Below, piece after piece: positions 31,888 to 42,609 of a stretch of 64,000 nucleotides of DNA. This DNA comes from Azolla caroliniana (taxonomy: Eukaryota > Polypodiophyta). The stretch spans positions 1,364,001 to 1,428,000 of the forward strand of contig JBHGNT010000009.1 in the NCBI GenBank assembly GCA_043228905.1, written 5' to 3'. Below the pieces are notes generated by a model. It was not told the origin of the DNA, ran no database searches, and worked only from the letters and a program-made list of their open reading frames with translations. How positions within the stretch are numbered: the first letter of the stretch is position 1; each line of letters starts with the position of its first letter. Both the position numbers and the translations under genes were made by a program.

Positions 31888-32707
31888 CATATTGCATACT
31901 ACATAGTAAAAAGTGGAAGAAGACAACCTGTTGCTGCTGCCTGCATGCATCGTGCAGCCCCAAGCCTACAAAGTGCACACGACATACCTCAGGTTCCTAT
32001 TTTACAAATCCTACAGGCTACAACTACAAGTACGATTGAAATTTGAGAATATAATTATGTAGATATATGAATAATGATACAGTCAATTTAAAATTACTTT
32101 ACCTCAAGGCTCATATGACATACATTACCCACATGGCACAAATTACAATCATAGTCACTACAATGTAGACATATATGAAGTAAGATTAATTTCACAATAC
32201 AACCACAAATTATAATCATAATCACTACAATGTAGACATATATGAAGTACGATTAATTTCACAATACAATTATGCACATATATGAATAATGATACAGTCA
32301 ATTACTTTACCTCATATGACATACATTGTGGCACAATGTAATAACTCCTTATTAGAGTAGGAGATTTATATTGTTGTAAAAGATAGGATGAGCTTTTAAC
32401 ATATAGGAAGAACTAACAATCATCTACATAAAGGTAGGTTTTTACTAGCAATATGAGCTTGCCATATTCATATGTAACCAAGTAAAACTAATAACCATAA
32501 TAGATTTTAAGCTAACTTATTGATATAACAACATTTTATTGTCAAGCACACACAAACACACACACCCACCATTATCTCTTTCGTTGACTAGTTCAATTAA
32601 CACATACATGCCATAAGAAGTTAGAACCATATGATCAAATGAAAAGAAGTAATTGTTTATCAAATTGTGGGTAATGTAATAAGTTACCTCAGATATACTA
32701 TACTTTT

Positions 32708-32746
32708 CATTTTGGTGATGTAGGAACTTCCTACATCACCAAAATG
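32708..32746. repeat. Perfect 19-bp hairpin inside element L
   Basis: CATTTTGGTGATGTAGGAA is followed after one base by its exact reverse complement. Confidence 0.9.
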
Positions 32747-33801
32747 TAGATGCATACAAATGGGGCTTACACATGTAGTTCATAAACCGGTTTACAAGCC
32801 GATTACCAAGCCGGTTCATAAACCGGTTTAGCCCAAGCCGGTTTACCCTAAACCGGTTTAGGGATCGGTTTGGTTTGGTTCGGTTCAGGTTTGAAAACCC
32901 CTAAACGGTTTAGGCTTAGCCGGTTTGGCTTGGATAAGGCCAAACCGGCTAAGCCTAAACCGAACCATTGCCGATCCCTAGTGAAGATACTATTTTATAC
33001 TAGTTTAATATCTTGGTACAAAAAGATGGAGATCTTCAAGAGCTTTCGAATACACTTTACCACATAAGAAACGGACAACTAAGTGGCACGTTATGTGGGT
33101 ATGAAGTTTGCAAAGAAGAAGAGAAAAAAACAAAACTACAAGATATCCCAGAGTATATAAGCAGGGCCAAAAACTATTACTTTGAGTCTATGAGTGGATC
33201 ATAGAATGTTCAAGGTGACTTGAGCAAAACTAAACGGATGAATGGTTGTGGCCTAACTACTTGTAAAGGTTTTGGCCGACCGTAACCGGATGACGACTAG
33301 ACGGATCCGGCGAGACGGCGACCCCTAAAGTACTTGTAAAGGTTTTGGCCGACCAGAACCGGACGGAGCCGGCGAGCCAAGTCATTTCCTTAGAAGCTAT
33401 ATTTTTATCATTATACTTTTACATGTAAATTCTCATACATGAGAGCTTAGATGATGACATGGCAAGCATGCATTGCATGCATTTCATGCATTACGTGCAT
33501 GTCTTGCACCCTCACATGCACCATATGCATGGGGGCATCTATAAAAGAGTGGAGGAATCAAGCAAATGAAAACTAATGAAAAATTTGGACAAAAAAAGAA
33601 ACTTGTAATCCTATTGTTATGTATCTCTTAAGTCTAAAAGTTAAAAGTTCAATCTTAATCTCTCTCTCCATTTCAATCTTTCTCAATCTATTTCAAAATT
33701 GGAATCTCAATCTCAATCTCTCTCTCAATCTATCTTACATCCTTTCTCGCTAAAGCTGGTGCAAACATTAAATCCTTCTGGTCCAAAACCCCAATGGTTC
33801 C

Positions 33802-34556
33802 CACATAGATAGGACAACATCAGGATTCAAAAGTATATAAGTAGAGCCATATCTCTTTACATTTTGTTTATGTGCTAGGAGCACAAAAAGGTTGGGTTGT
33901 ATAACTTGGATGAATGGATGCGGCCAAGTTATTCAAATAGTGTTTTGGACGGCGGACCCGGACGGACGACGACGGAACCAGAACCAGACGGCAATGGACA
34001 GGATCGGATCAAGATCAGATCGAACCGGTTGGCACTGACGGATCGGTAGGTTGATCACGGTGCATGGTGTTTTGAAGATTTTTGGTGTAAATACAAGACC
34101 AAAAGCCTAGTAGTATTTTGTGTTTTAAAAGGGATATGAGCAAGGCTTGAACCTTGCACCTCCAAGTTGAAAGTCAATAGGCTTACCACTAAGCCGAGTC
34201 ATATCTTCAAAAGCTTTACTACATGTAAATTCTCATACATGAGAGCTTGAATGAGTGACATGGTTATCATGTAACACATGTAATACATGAGCGCCAAATG
34301 ACAAACATGCATCTCATGCATGTCTTGCACCCTCACAGGCATCATGTGCATGGGGGCATCTATAAAAGAGTGGATGGAGAGGAAAAACAGGTTATGTATT
34401 AATCAAGGAATTAAGAGAAAGAAAATTCGTTATCCCATTTTTTTGATGTATTAATCTTGTCTCTCAAATCTAAAGTCAAGCGTTCTATCTTATCTCAATC
34501 TCTCTCTCTTTCAATCTATCTTAAATACTTTCTCGCTAAAGCTAGTACAAACTTCG
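33802..34556 (+). repeat. Second, diverged G-type LTR fragment
   Basis: It repeats the order of landmarks in the G LTR with many changes: AGTATATAAGTAGAGCC (compare AGTATATAAGCAGGGCC near 33153), GGATGAATGG, GTTTTGGACGGCGG, then CATGTAAATTCTCATACATGAG, CATGCA motifs, TCTATAAAAGAGTGGA (34370) and CTTTCTCGCTAAAGCTAG. It contains the tRNA-like module at 34133. It stops at ACAAACTTCG, just before the LINE frame. Confidence 0.75.
34133..34205 (-). other. tRNA-like cloverleaf module in an LTR fragment
   Basis: On the minus strand 73 nt fold with a 7-bp acceptor stem (GATATGA/TCATATC), a D stem GGCTT/AAGCC and a T stem GCAAG/CTTGC that includes a B-box GGTTCAAGCC. The anticodon arm is degenerate (no normal 7-nt loop), base 8 is C rather than T, and the T loop has 8 nt. 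It is more likely tRNA-derived than a working tRNA gene. Confidence 0.65.
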
Positions 34557-37500
34557 AAAAGTATGAAGATCACCAGATGGAATGTGAGGGGATTGTGTTC
34601 TAGATTTAGAATGCATGAGGCTTGGAGGATTGTGTTAAGTGAGAAATGGGATGTTTTATGTGCAGTAGAGCATAAAGATCATCGGAATACTGGTTTAATT
34701 AGTTATTCTAAGGGTTATACATTATGTTATGCTGGCAAGGTACATGGGGATTATTCTGGGATTGTCATGTTTATAAGAGATAAATTTCACCCAAAAGTAA
34801 TTGTTTTAGATGAATTTGGAAGATTTATTGTGGTAGAGATATGTTATGAAGGGCAAGCTATTTGGTTAGTTGGTGTGTATGCATCAAATGTTTCACAAGA
34901 ACGAAAGTTGTTATGGAGATCTCTAAACTCAGTGCTTCATAATGGTAGACCGGGTTTATTGATGGGAGATTTTAATGTTTGTTATGAGATAGATCAATCA
35001 ACATCTATCCACTCTATTATGGATGGACCAGAGGCTCAAGAATGGGGAGATTTTGAGACTGAAGTCATGTTAAGGGATGTATGGAAATGGATCAAGGGAG
35101 ATGAACCTGGTTATACCTTTCAATCGGCTCAATATAAGGATACTTGGAGTAGGTTGGATCGAATGTATGTAATGCATACCGAAGGTTTTTTACCAGAGAT
35201 TTTGGATATTTCAGTGTCTTATGGGTCAATTATATCATATCATTTCCCATTAATTTTTGAGTTCAATCACCACTCAATTAGAGGTTTTCATGAGTTTTTA
35301 GGAAAACCACCGTTGATTTTTAATTCATCATTTTTGGATCATGAGGTCTTCCATGCCTATATGTGTCAATTGATTGATGCATTTGCCTATCGCGTTCAAT
35401 TTGATGGGTATGAATCGTGGGAAGTATTTGTTGCAAATGTTCAGAGGTTAACTAGATATTATGGAATTCACCATGCTTTTAAAAGAAGAAAGAAATTAAG
35501 TCTCCTAGTTAATTTGCTTGATAAATGCAACTCATTGTTAACTTATTGGCCAACGGATGTAGAGTTGATGGGATATCAAGAGGTATTAATTTCTGCGATG
35601 CATGAACTAACGGCAAAAAATTATCAACATGCTAGACTACATCGTCTAAGACAAGAAGTGGATGATGCTAATTGTCAATCACATAAGTTTTTCCATGACC
35701 TTCATGAATCACATGCACGACATAATGTGGTAAGGTTAGAGGAAAATGGTATCATGTGTTCCGATCCTCAAGAAATTGTGAAGAAATGCATAGAATATTA
35801 TACACAATTGTTGGATGTACAAGTGTGTATCGATGATAATGTTAAAAAGGATAGAGATGTATTTTTTAATGGAGTGAAAAATCATGTAGCGCATGATGTG
35901 GCACAATCATTAGATGCTAATATTTCAGAGGATGAGGTAGAACATGTCATGTCACATCTTGCTAATGATAAGAGTCCTGGGTCGGATGGATTAACACATG
36001 AACTCTTTAAGAAATATGTGATTGAGTTAAAGGGGCTTTTTACGATTTTATTTCAGAAGGTGTGGACATCAGGGGAAATGCCTCATTCTTGGAAGATTGG
36101 TTTGATCAAGCTTTTGCCGAAGGTGCCTTCTCCATCTTCCTTTGCTCAATGGAGGCCTATTTCATTGATGGGGGGAATGTACAAGATTTTTGCAAAAGTG
36201 ATGGCCAATAGGTTGCATAAGGTTTTACCTTCTATTATTCATAATGCTCAATATGGGTTTTTAGCAAAAAGAGACATTTTACATAATATTTTAAATGTTC
36301 AAATGGCAATTGACTATGCAAAGGAGTCTAAACAAGAATTAGTGTTGCTACAATTGGATATCGAGAAAGCCTATGATAATGTGGATTGGTCATTTATAAA
36401 TCAATTGATGTCTCATATGGGTTTTGGTGATCGTATGTCTAAGTTGATATACACATTAGGGGAGGGTTTGGTTTCACATGTGATGTTTAATGGAGGAGTA
36501 ACCCAACCGATTTCTATTCAGAGGTCAGTTAGACAAGGATGCCCGATAAGTCCTTTACTATTCACTATTGTGACACATCCTATTCTTGTTAAGTTACACA
36601 ATATGGCTATGGGGGAAGAATTGCTTGGACTAAGGTTGCCATCAGGGAAGCCATGTATTGTTCAAGCTCTCGCAGATGACCATATTATGTTTTTGGCACC
36701 TAATCGGGAAAATATTAGTAAGACAAGAGATGTGTGGGAATTGTTTTCAAATGCTTCGGGGTTGAGAATTAATATACATAAATATGTCCTCATTTCATGT
36801 ACAGAACAAGATGTGTTAGGGTTGGGGTGGTTAGGAAGGATAGTACATCGTGGTATGATTTGTCGTCATCTTGGATATCCAATTGGGGTGGAAGTTTCTC
36901 ATGTGAAACTTATTGAGTGGGTATCCAAAAGGTTGGAGGATAAGTTTATGTATTGGAGGTCTCAATTTTGGCCTTTTCATGTACGACTTAAGGTGGTCCA
37001 ATCGATTATGGTCTCTATGGTATCTTATTATCTTCCTTTGCTCCCATGGTCAAAGAAAGCTCTTGAAATGTTGTCATGCTAGATGCGAATGTTGTTATGG
37101 AAAAGAAAAGGGAAAAGTGCCTTGTCATGGTTGGCATGGGATCATGTTTGTACTCCGAAGCGTCTTGGTGGGGCATCAATATTGAATCTATATGAGCATA
37201 TGGTGGCTCGTCGATTTACTTTCATTCGATTCATGTTTGAAGGTGTACAACCTTGGATAGAAATGGTGGCATACTTTATAGAGAAGAACGGAATAAAGCT
37301 TGGAAACATGAAGGTTGAAGCGAATTGGTGGAATGTAATTAATTCTGACAGGGATGTCAAATGTACAAGGTCTATGATAGTTAATCATTTGTTGACATCT
37401 TGGCAAAGTATGTTGGATTTTGTGGAATGGCATCCCCCACAAGAAAGGGGATGTGCCAATTCATTACAAATGGAGGTTTTGGCAACATCAAGGTTGTTGA

Positions 37501-38535
37501 GGTGGGAAGGTAAACAAATTCTTAACCTTCAATTTAATCGGATGGCTAGATTGGGTTTGGTAAGAGTTAAGGATGCTATGTTCGTTTCATAAAGAAGATT
37601 AATGGCTTTTCGAACAATAAGATCAACATTTCGTATTCCAAAAGGTTATAACTTTATTTGGGATAAGTTGCAACAAATACTAGCTTCGCATGAGCCAATT
37701 CCTGATTTAGATGGGCGATCTCAAGAGCTTGATTGGAGGTTTGTTGGAAATAAGAGATTGACTATGATCTCAACGAATGTTGCTTATCACAAGTTGATTG
37801 ACAAACATAAGTGGTTGGAAGAAAGGGTTATAAAGATATGGGGTTTTCATAAGCCCATTACTTGGTGGTTTCATGTGATCAAGGCAGGTTGGTGTTCTCG
37901 ATTGATGCTACGAGCCAAGGTATTTATTTGGAGAGTTATGGTTGGAGCTTTACCATTAGGGGATGCATTAAAAAGAAGAAACATTACTAAAGGATTGTGT
38001 TTCTTTTGTTCGGTGGAATTGGAACATAGTAGGCATCGATTTATTTCATGCCCGATGGCAAGGATGGTTTGGAGGTGTATCAGTTTAGTGTGGATGTCTC
38101 TAACAGGAGTAAGTCTATCTTCCTTCAGTTGGGTTTTTGCACATATGGAGAACAATGAACCGATGCCTCATTTTCAAATTATTTTTGAGTTCTTGAGGTA
38201 TTGGGGGCTATGGTTCAATTGGAATATGCGGAATGCCTTCATTTTTTATTCACAAGTTGGGGTGAGAAAATATGTTCTTAAGTTAAAAGGACTTCTTTTG
38301 TGGCAATTGACAGTGCTAGAGAAGTCACAAAATCTCAACCAAGAAGAGAGAGAACTCTGCAAGGTCACATATCATCATATTCGCCATTTGAATTGGTGTG
38401 TAGGGTGGCATTGAGTTTGGTGTCGTAGTTTTCTTTAGATCCCTAGATAGAAGGGGTTCTATAGTTTGTTGTAAGTTAATCATGGTGGTGTTTTTTCTTT
38501 CGTAATGAAAGCCATTATTTACGAAAAAAAAGAGA
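34557..38535 (+). mobile_element. Plant-type LINE (non-LTR retrotransposon)
   Basis: ORF2-type coding region 34563-38414, a short 3' untranslated region and an A-rich end near 38522-38530 (ACGAAAAAAAA). No ORF1 precedes it; the LTR fragment abuts the frame. I could not find a certain target-site duplication. Confidence 0.85.
34563..38414 (+). pseudogene. LINE ORF2: endonuclease, reverse transcriptase, zf-RVT
   Basis: The start ATG (MKITRWNVRGLCS) is the usual beginning of the APE-type endonuclease. Endonuclease motifs: CAVEHKD, MGDFN, SRLDR. The final SDH motif reads SYH (near 35238), so the catalytic Asp is missing. RT: KLLPKVPSPSSFAQWRPISLM, QYGFLAKRDILHN, LDIEKAYDNVDW, QGCPISPLLF and the active site LADD (about 36670). 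A zf-RVT finger (CFFC...HRFISC, about 38000-38055) lies at the C-terminus. Two in-frame stops, TAG 37080-37082 and TAA 37590-37592, break the roughly 1280-codon frame, which otherwise stays in phase. It would nick target DNA and copy its RNA, but this copy looks inactive. Confidence 0.9.
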
Positions 38536-38596
38536 GAGAGAGAACAAAACCACTCTTCTTGATCATTCTTGTATAGAGAGAGAGAGAGAACAAAAC
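38532..38596. repeat. Duplicated (GA)n block after the LINE
   Basis: GAGAGAGAGAGAACAAAAC occurs twice, about 45 bp apart. A B-box-like GGTCATGGGTTCAACCCC follows at 38605-38622. Confidence 0.8.
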
Positions 38597-38684
38597 GCAG
38601 ATGGTCATGGGTTCAACCCCTACATTCCACAGTGGCATCTAGTGAATTAAGAGATATATAAGAAGTATATAATAGAGAGATGAG

Positions 38685-38755
38685 GAAGTTGGTTTTCGAA
38701 CCCAAAACGCAATGCTTGTAGTGCTAACAACTTACCACTAGGGTAAGGTAATTAC
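38685..38755 (-). other. tRNA-like module, SINE-head type
   Basis: On the minus strand TACCCTAGTGGTAAG (A-box-like) is followed by GGGTTCGAAAACC (B-box). There is no clear 3' tail, so a SINE cannot be confirmed. From here to 39300 I see only AT-rich sequence with no supported gene. Confidence 0.5.
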
Positions 38756-39299
38756 GATAAATAAATAAAAGAAAGAGAGAGAACAGAAATAACAAAGCTT
38801 ACATTAAAGCTTAAGAGTGTGTCTATCTTCTTGTCTTCATTCTTTTTGTGTTGTTTGCTTAGTACTTCTCGACATGTCCTCATACATACTCGACAAGTCC
38901 TCGACATATTCGAACAACATATCGCACGATCATTATGGTAATAAAGAAATATGTTAGTCTCAATTAAATAGATAATCACTATATAAGAAACATAAGAGGT
39001 GTCAAAACTAAATAGATAATTACTGAATAAGAAATGTGTACCTCTCAATTAATTAGGTGGAAAGTGACTCTTAGTGTATGTAATTGGGAGTGAATAAGAA
39101 CCAAAAGGTAGCCCCAAAATTATGGCACCCTAAGGTCCCTTTTTTTTTCCAAAAAAGAATATCCTTCCATTAGATAAGAAAACACCCTAAGGTCCCTTTT
39201 ACATTAGAGGTCTTACCCTTTTATACAAGTTGGAAACCTAAATATCCCCAAGTTCACATTACGAGCCCATTGGCCATTCACCATTCCTACATAATAAGG

Positions 39300-39522
39300 G
39301 ATATCGGTGGTCGTCGATGCTTCACTCAATGTGGGTGCCTATCCCCGATACCTGGGCCTCCATAGAAGAAACGAAGTTATGATTATAGACCTTGTGGTCG
39401 GAACAAGGAGTGTGAAATGGGGGGTCATGGACGGGTTGAGGTTGGAGAAGATGTCGGAGAGGAGGAACACCAAGGTCGATTGGAGTGCACCCGAATCGTG
39501 AAAGTGCTTGGTGTAGAGGAGG
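39300..39522 (+). repeat. Direct repeat, left copy, with a short conserved frame
   Basis: About 220 bp nearly the same as 40963-41186. Each copy has an open frame of about 64 codons ending ...NTKVDWSAPES before TGA. The family is not recognised. Confidence 0.8.
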
Positions 39523-39539
39523 AAGGCGGGAGTGGGGAT

Positions 39540-40962
39540 AAGAGATTAAGTTTAGGATTAAAACTAAAAATAAAAAAACAAGATTAAAGAACATAATTAA
39601 AAAACCGAGAGGGGAGAAGATTAACATGCTAAGGCTAAACATAAACACTAATGAAAACAATTAACACATAAAACTAACCCTAAAAATAAAAAAATAAAAA
39701 AACTAAAAACGTAATCATAAAACTAGAAACATAAACCTAAAATAAGGTAAAGGGAGGGTAATGGGTGAGAGAGGGGGATAGAGAGATTAAAACATTAAAA
39801 CATAATTATGTCCAAGATTAAGAATAAGAAACGAGTTTAAAAACATAGTTAAACATTAAAAAGAGGGGCAGGGGAGACGAGGGGATTAACATACTAATTA
39901 AAAACAAAATTAAAAACTAATTAAAAGGGGGAGAGAGAGAGAGAGAGAGAGATTAAAACATTAAAACATAATTAAGTCCAATATTAAGAATAAAAAACGA
40001 GTTTAAAAACATAGTTAAACATTAAAAAGAGGGGTAGGGGAGAAAAGGAGATTAACATACTAATTAAAAAGGGGAGAGAGAGAGAAACATAACTAAAACA
40101 TGTAATTATCATCCCTTTCCCCTCTCTCTTACTTTCTCCCTACACTCTTTCTCGTACCCTCTCACTCCTTCCCTCTTACCATTCCCATTTCCCTTTTCCC
40201 TATCCTTAAAAAACCTTAAACCTTACATCCCACAAGCCACTACCTTGGAAGGAGAGGTAAATTTGTTAAAAGATAGGCAAAAGGGAGTGATGATGTGGGC
40301 ACACGTGTGGGGTTAAAAAGTAAGAGAGAGAAGGAAAGTTAGAGATTTAAGAGAGATGAGGGGTAGGGATAAAGTATTGGTTTAGATGAGGGGAGGGTTA
40401 GAGATAAAAATATGAAAAGGAGGGGGGATTTAGGAGGGTATTTTCAAAGGTGAGGATAGGGGTCGTAGGAGGGTATTAAACCAAAAGGTAATGGGAGGGG
40501 TAGGGTGGTAATTAGGAAAAAGTGAGGGGAAGCCGAGGGTGGTAATTTTGAAAAGTAGAGGGAGGGCTAGAGAGATAAAATTATGAAAAATGTAGGGGTG
40601 AGAGGGTAATATGACAAAAATGAAGATAGGGGTAGTGTGGGAATATAAAAAGTAAAGGGAGGGTATGGATGTAAATTTGGAAGGGGTAAGTTGGGAAAAG
40701 TGAGGGGAGGGTAGGATGGAAATAAAAATGAAAAAGAGGGATGGAAACATTACAATGCCGGCTACCAAAGGTGTAGTCCCGAGCATGATCCCAAATGTGA
40801 AAAGGGAGATAAAAATAAAATGAAAACACAGCTCCATAATGTAGGCTCGTGTGTTACAATGAGAGGTGAGTGAGGGGGATGTCGGGGAGTGTGAGATGTA
40901 GAAACCGATGACGCCATTTGCAATGCCACATAACGTTTTACGGGGGCACTCGGCACGACCGA
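39540..40962. repeat. Purine-rich minisatellite region
   Basis: 39540-40110 is A-rich, with a unit of about 170 bp repeated (GAGATTAAAACATTAAAACATAA at 39784 and 39951). 40110-40200 is pyrimidine-rich. 40260-40850 is strongly purine-rich, made of degenerate 35-45 bp units around AGGGAGGGTANNGATGGTAAT. No gene is supported; the minus-strand phenylalanine/proline ORFs are the repeat translated. Confidence 0.75.
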
Positions 40963-41186
40963 GGACTCGGTGGTTGCCGATGATTCACTCAATGTGGGTG
41001 CCTATCCCCGATACAGTGGCCTCCATAGAAGAAACGAAGTTACAATTATAGACCTTGTGGTCGGAACAAGGAGTGCGAAATGGGGGGTCATGGACGGATT
41101 GAGGTTGGAGAAGATGTCGGAGAGGAGGAACACCAAGGTCGATTGGAGCGCACCCGAATCGTGAAAGTGCTTGGTGTAGAGGAGCC
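40963..41186 (+). repeat. Direct repeat, right copy
   Basis: Counterpart of 39300-39522. About 11 substitutions in the 195-bp frame, more non-synonymous than synonymous. The frame extends a little further upstream in this copy. Confidence 0.8.
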
Positions 41187-42609
41187 TACAATATAATCAT
41201 GATTCTTATATGTTTATGCCTATGATCATAGATATGGATTATCTGGTACTTATTTGGTGGCCATGAGAGTGCATTGGTCAAATGTCAAAATGTTTGAAAA
41301 CTTAGTTTGGAACGACAAATTTAGGGATTTTACACAATTTCCTTGGGTATAGAGTTCTGGCAAACCTTGTCGGTGTCATGATGACATACATTTTGGCTTA
41401 CAAGGATTCAACCCACAACTTCTTGGTCTACATGTCAAAACTTTAGTTTTGATTAGTAGATCCATCATCCGAAAATTGCACCTTCTTCATTCATATGGGT
41501 ACCACCAACTCTCCAATCACACCTAGTGATGCTCACATGGCTTGTTAGTGACAATTTAATTCTTCTAGATCAAATTACGCTTCCGGAAGTCCACCTTCCT
41601 TTGCTCAACTTCCTCCACCTCACCCATGTTATTTCACTGACCGAAATGATAAATCCTAGTGGCTCATCATTGATGGTAGATTGGGCCTACACAAAGTTGT
41701 GGCCTTCTTGGTGGCAAAACTTCATGGTGATTTACCACTCAATGTCATTCGTGCCACTTGATTGAGCATTCATTGCCGTCAATCTAGTTGTTACCACGTG
41801 AGCTTGAAATTCCTCCAAATTCTTGATGTTGAGCCCTTTATAGTTATATTATCTTAACTATTCTTTGAAAACTAGAAAGTTGCACAAATGAACAATACCA
41901 CAAAGAGATACAGTGGAAGGGAAAATGATTATGCCTTCATATAGCATGCTCACCTAAATGAGTAAGTTCAAATCCAACTTTCATCAAGTGAAGAATCAAC
42001 TTATAGTTAGTCACTAAGGATTGACGTCATAAAGTTTGTGATTCTTTTCAAAGTATTTTATAATTCTTTTTATATTTTATTCATAGGTTCATGGATTTAC
42101 ATACTTGTCTAAATGTAGACTCCTAAGCATCACTGCAATCTGCTTCTATGAGAGTTAAATAGATTCCATTGCATGTTTGGCATCTATGGCCTTTCTCGGC
42201 AACGAGTTACCCTTGGGATTGCAATATATACATTTAGCATTACAAACATTCATTAACATAGGCAATCATTGCACATTTCAAGTTCCTTAATTAGATGTGC
42301 TTCCATTCTATACCAAAAATGCTCATCATACCATTTTTCTCTGAAGTAGTTTTTTAGACTAGTTATCAACATGAGCCAAAGTTTGTAGCTCATTCATTGT
42401 AGTCCTATCCTCAACATGACGTGGGGGGTACACTATGACACTATAGCATTTTTTGGGCTTTTCTTCCTCTATGCATTGCATAATTTGAATTTCTCCATCA
42501 ACATTTCAAGTCTCGTACATATGAATCTCTCATTCAATGATGTGAATTTACTTCTTTATATTTGTTTGAGATTAGTACTTGATGATGATGCCCCTATCTA
42601 ATTTCTATT
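41187..42609. other. AT-rich stretch without a supported gene
   Basis: A short frame at 41526-41765 (DNLILLDQITLPEVHLPLLNF...) faintly recalls a Copia protease region, but motifs are insufficient. Nothing else recognised. Confidence 0.3.

Larger units (their letters stand above)
31329..32980. mobile_element. Non-autonomous hAT-type DNA transposon L
   Basis: Terminal inverted repeats TAGGGATCGGCAA / TTGCCGATCCCTA and an exact 8-bp duplication GTGAAGAT (31321-31328, 32981-32988) are the hAT signature. Subterminal regions on both sides (31340-31480 and 32785-32965) are crowded with AAACCGGTTT/AGCCGG motifs, likely transposase-binding sites. No transposase ORF is present. The interior holds a (GA)n tract, two diverged direct duplications of about 90 bp (CACTACAATGTAGACATATA, 32157 and 32222) and a perfect hairpin. 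Confidence 0.88.
1..33801 (+). mobile_element. Outer LTR retrotransposon G, extensively nested
   Basis: The parts visible are the right portion of the 5' LTR (12934-13458), a primer-binding site (13467-13482), the start of gag (to about 13880), a 3' internal stretch (30313-31230), a polypurine tract and the 3' LTR (31231-33801). The LTR ends are inverted copies: it starts TGTCGTGAAG at 31231 and ends CTTCACGACA at 13458. The two LTRs match closely from the site where element A sits (ACGGCGACCCCTAAA at 12934 and again near 33305). The left end lies outside the window. All other elements between 13880 and 30312 interrupt its interior. No RT or integrase can be assigned to G itself, so its class is inferred only from its LTR and polypurine tract, which resemble those of gypsy element A. 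Confidence 0.7.
31231..33801 (+). repeat. 3' LTR of element G, interrupted by element L
   Basis: It starts TGTCGTGAAGATTTTCGG after the polypurine tract. It is interrupted at 31329 and resumes at 32981. From about 33305 it matches the 5' LTR part, including the CATGCA-rich block and TATA (TCTATAAAAGAGTGG, 33540). A 65-bp block (CTTGTAAAGGTTTTGGCCG...) is tandemly duplicated at 33261 and 33334. The match to the 5' LTR ends near 33801 (ATGGTTCC), so the LTR is truncated there. Confidence 0.8.

Noticed and set aside
31790-31978. Leucine/serine-rich ORF on the minus strand
   Set aside because: Translation of the (GA)n microsatellite.
40430-40837. 135-codon minus-strand ORF rich in Phe/Pro/Ser
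   Set aside because: Low-complexity translation of the purine-rich repeat.
41526-41765. Copia-like protease/gag fragment
   Set aside because: Only a faint resemblance; no catalytic DSG motif or neighbouring Copia domains.
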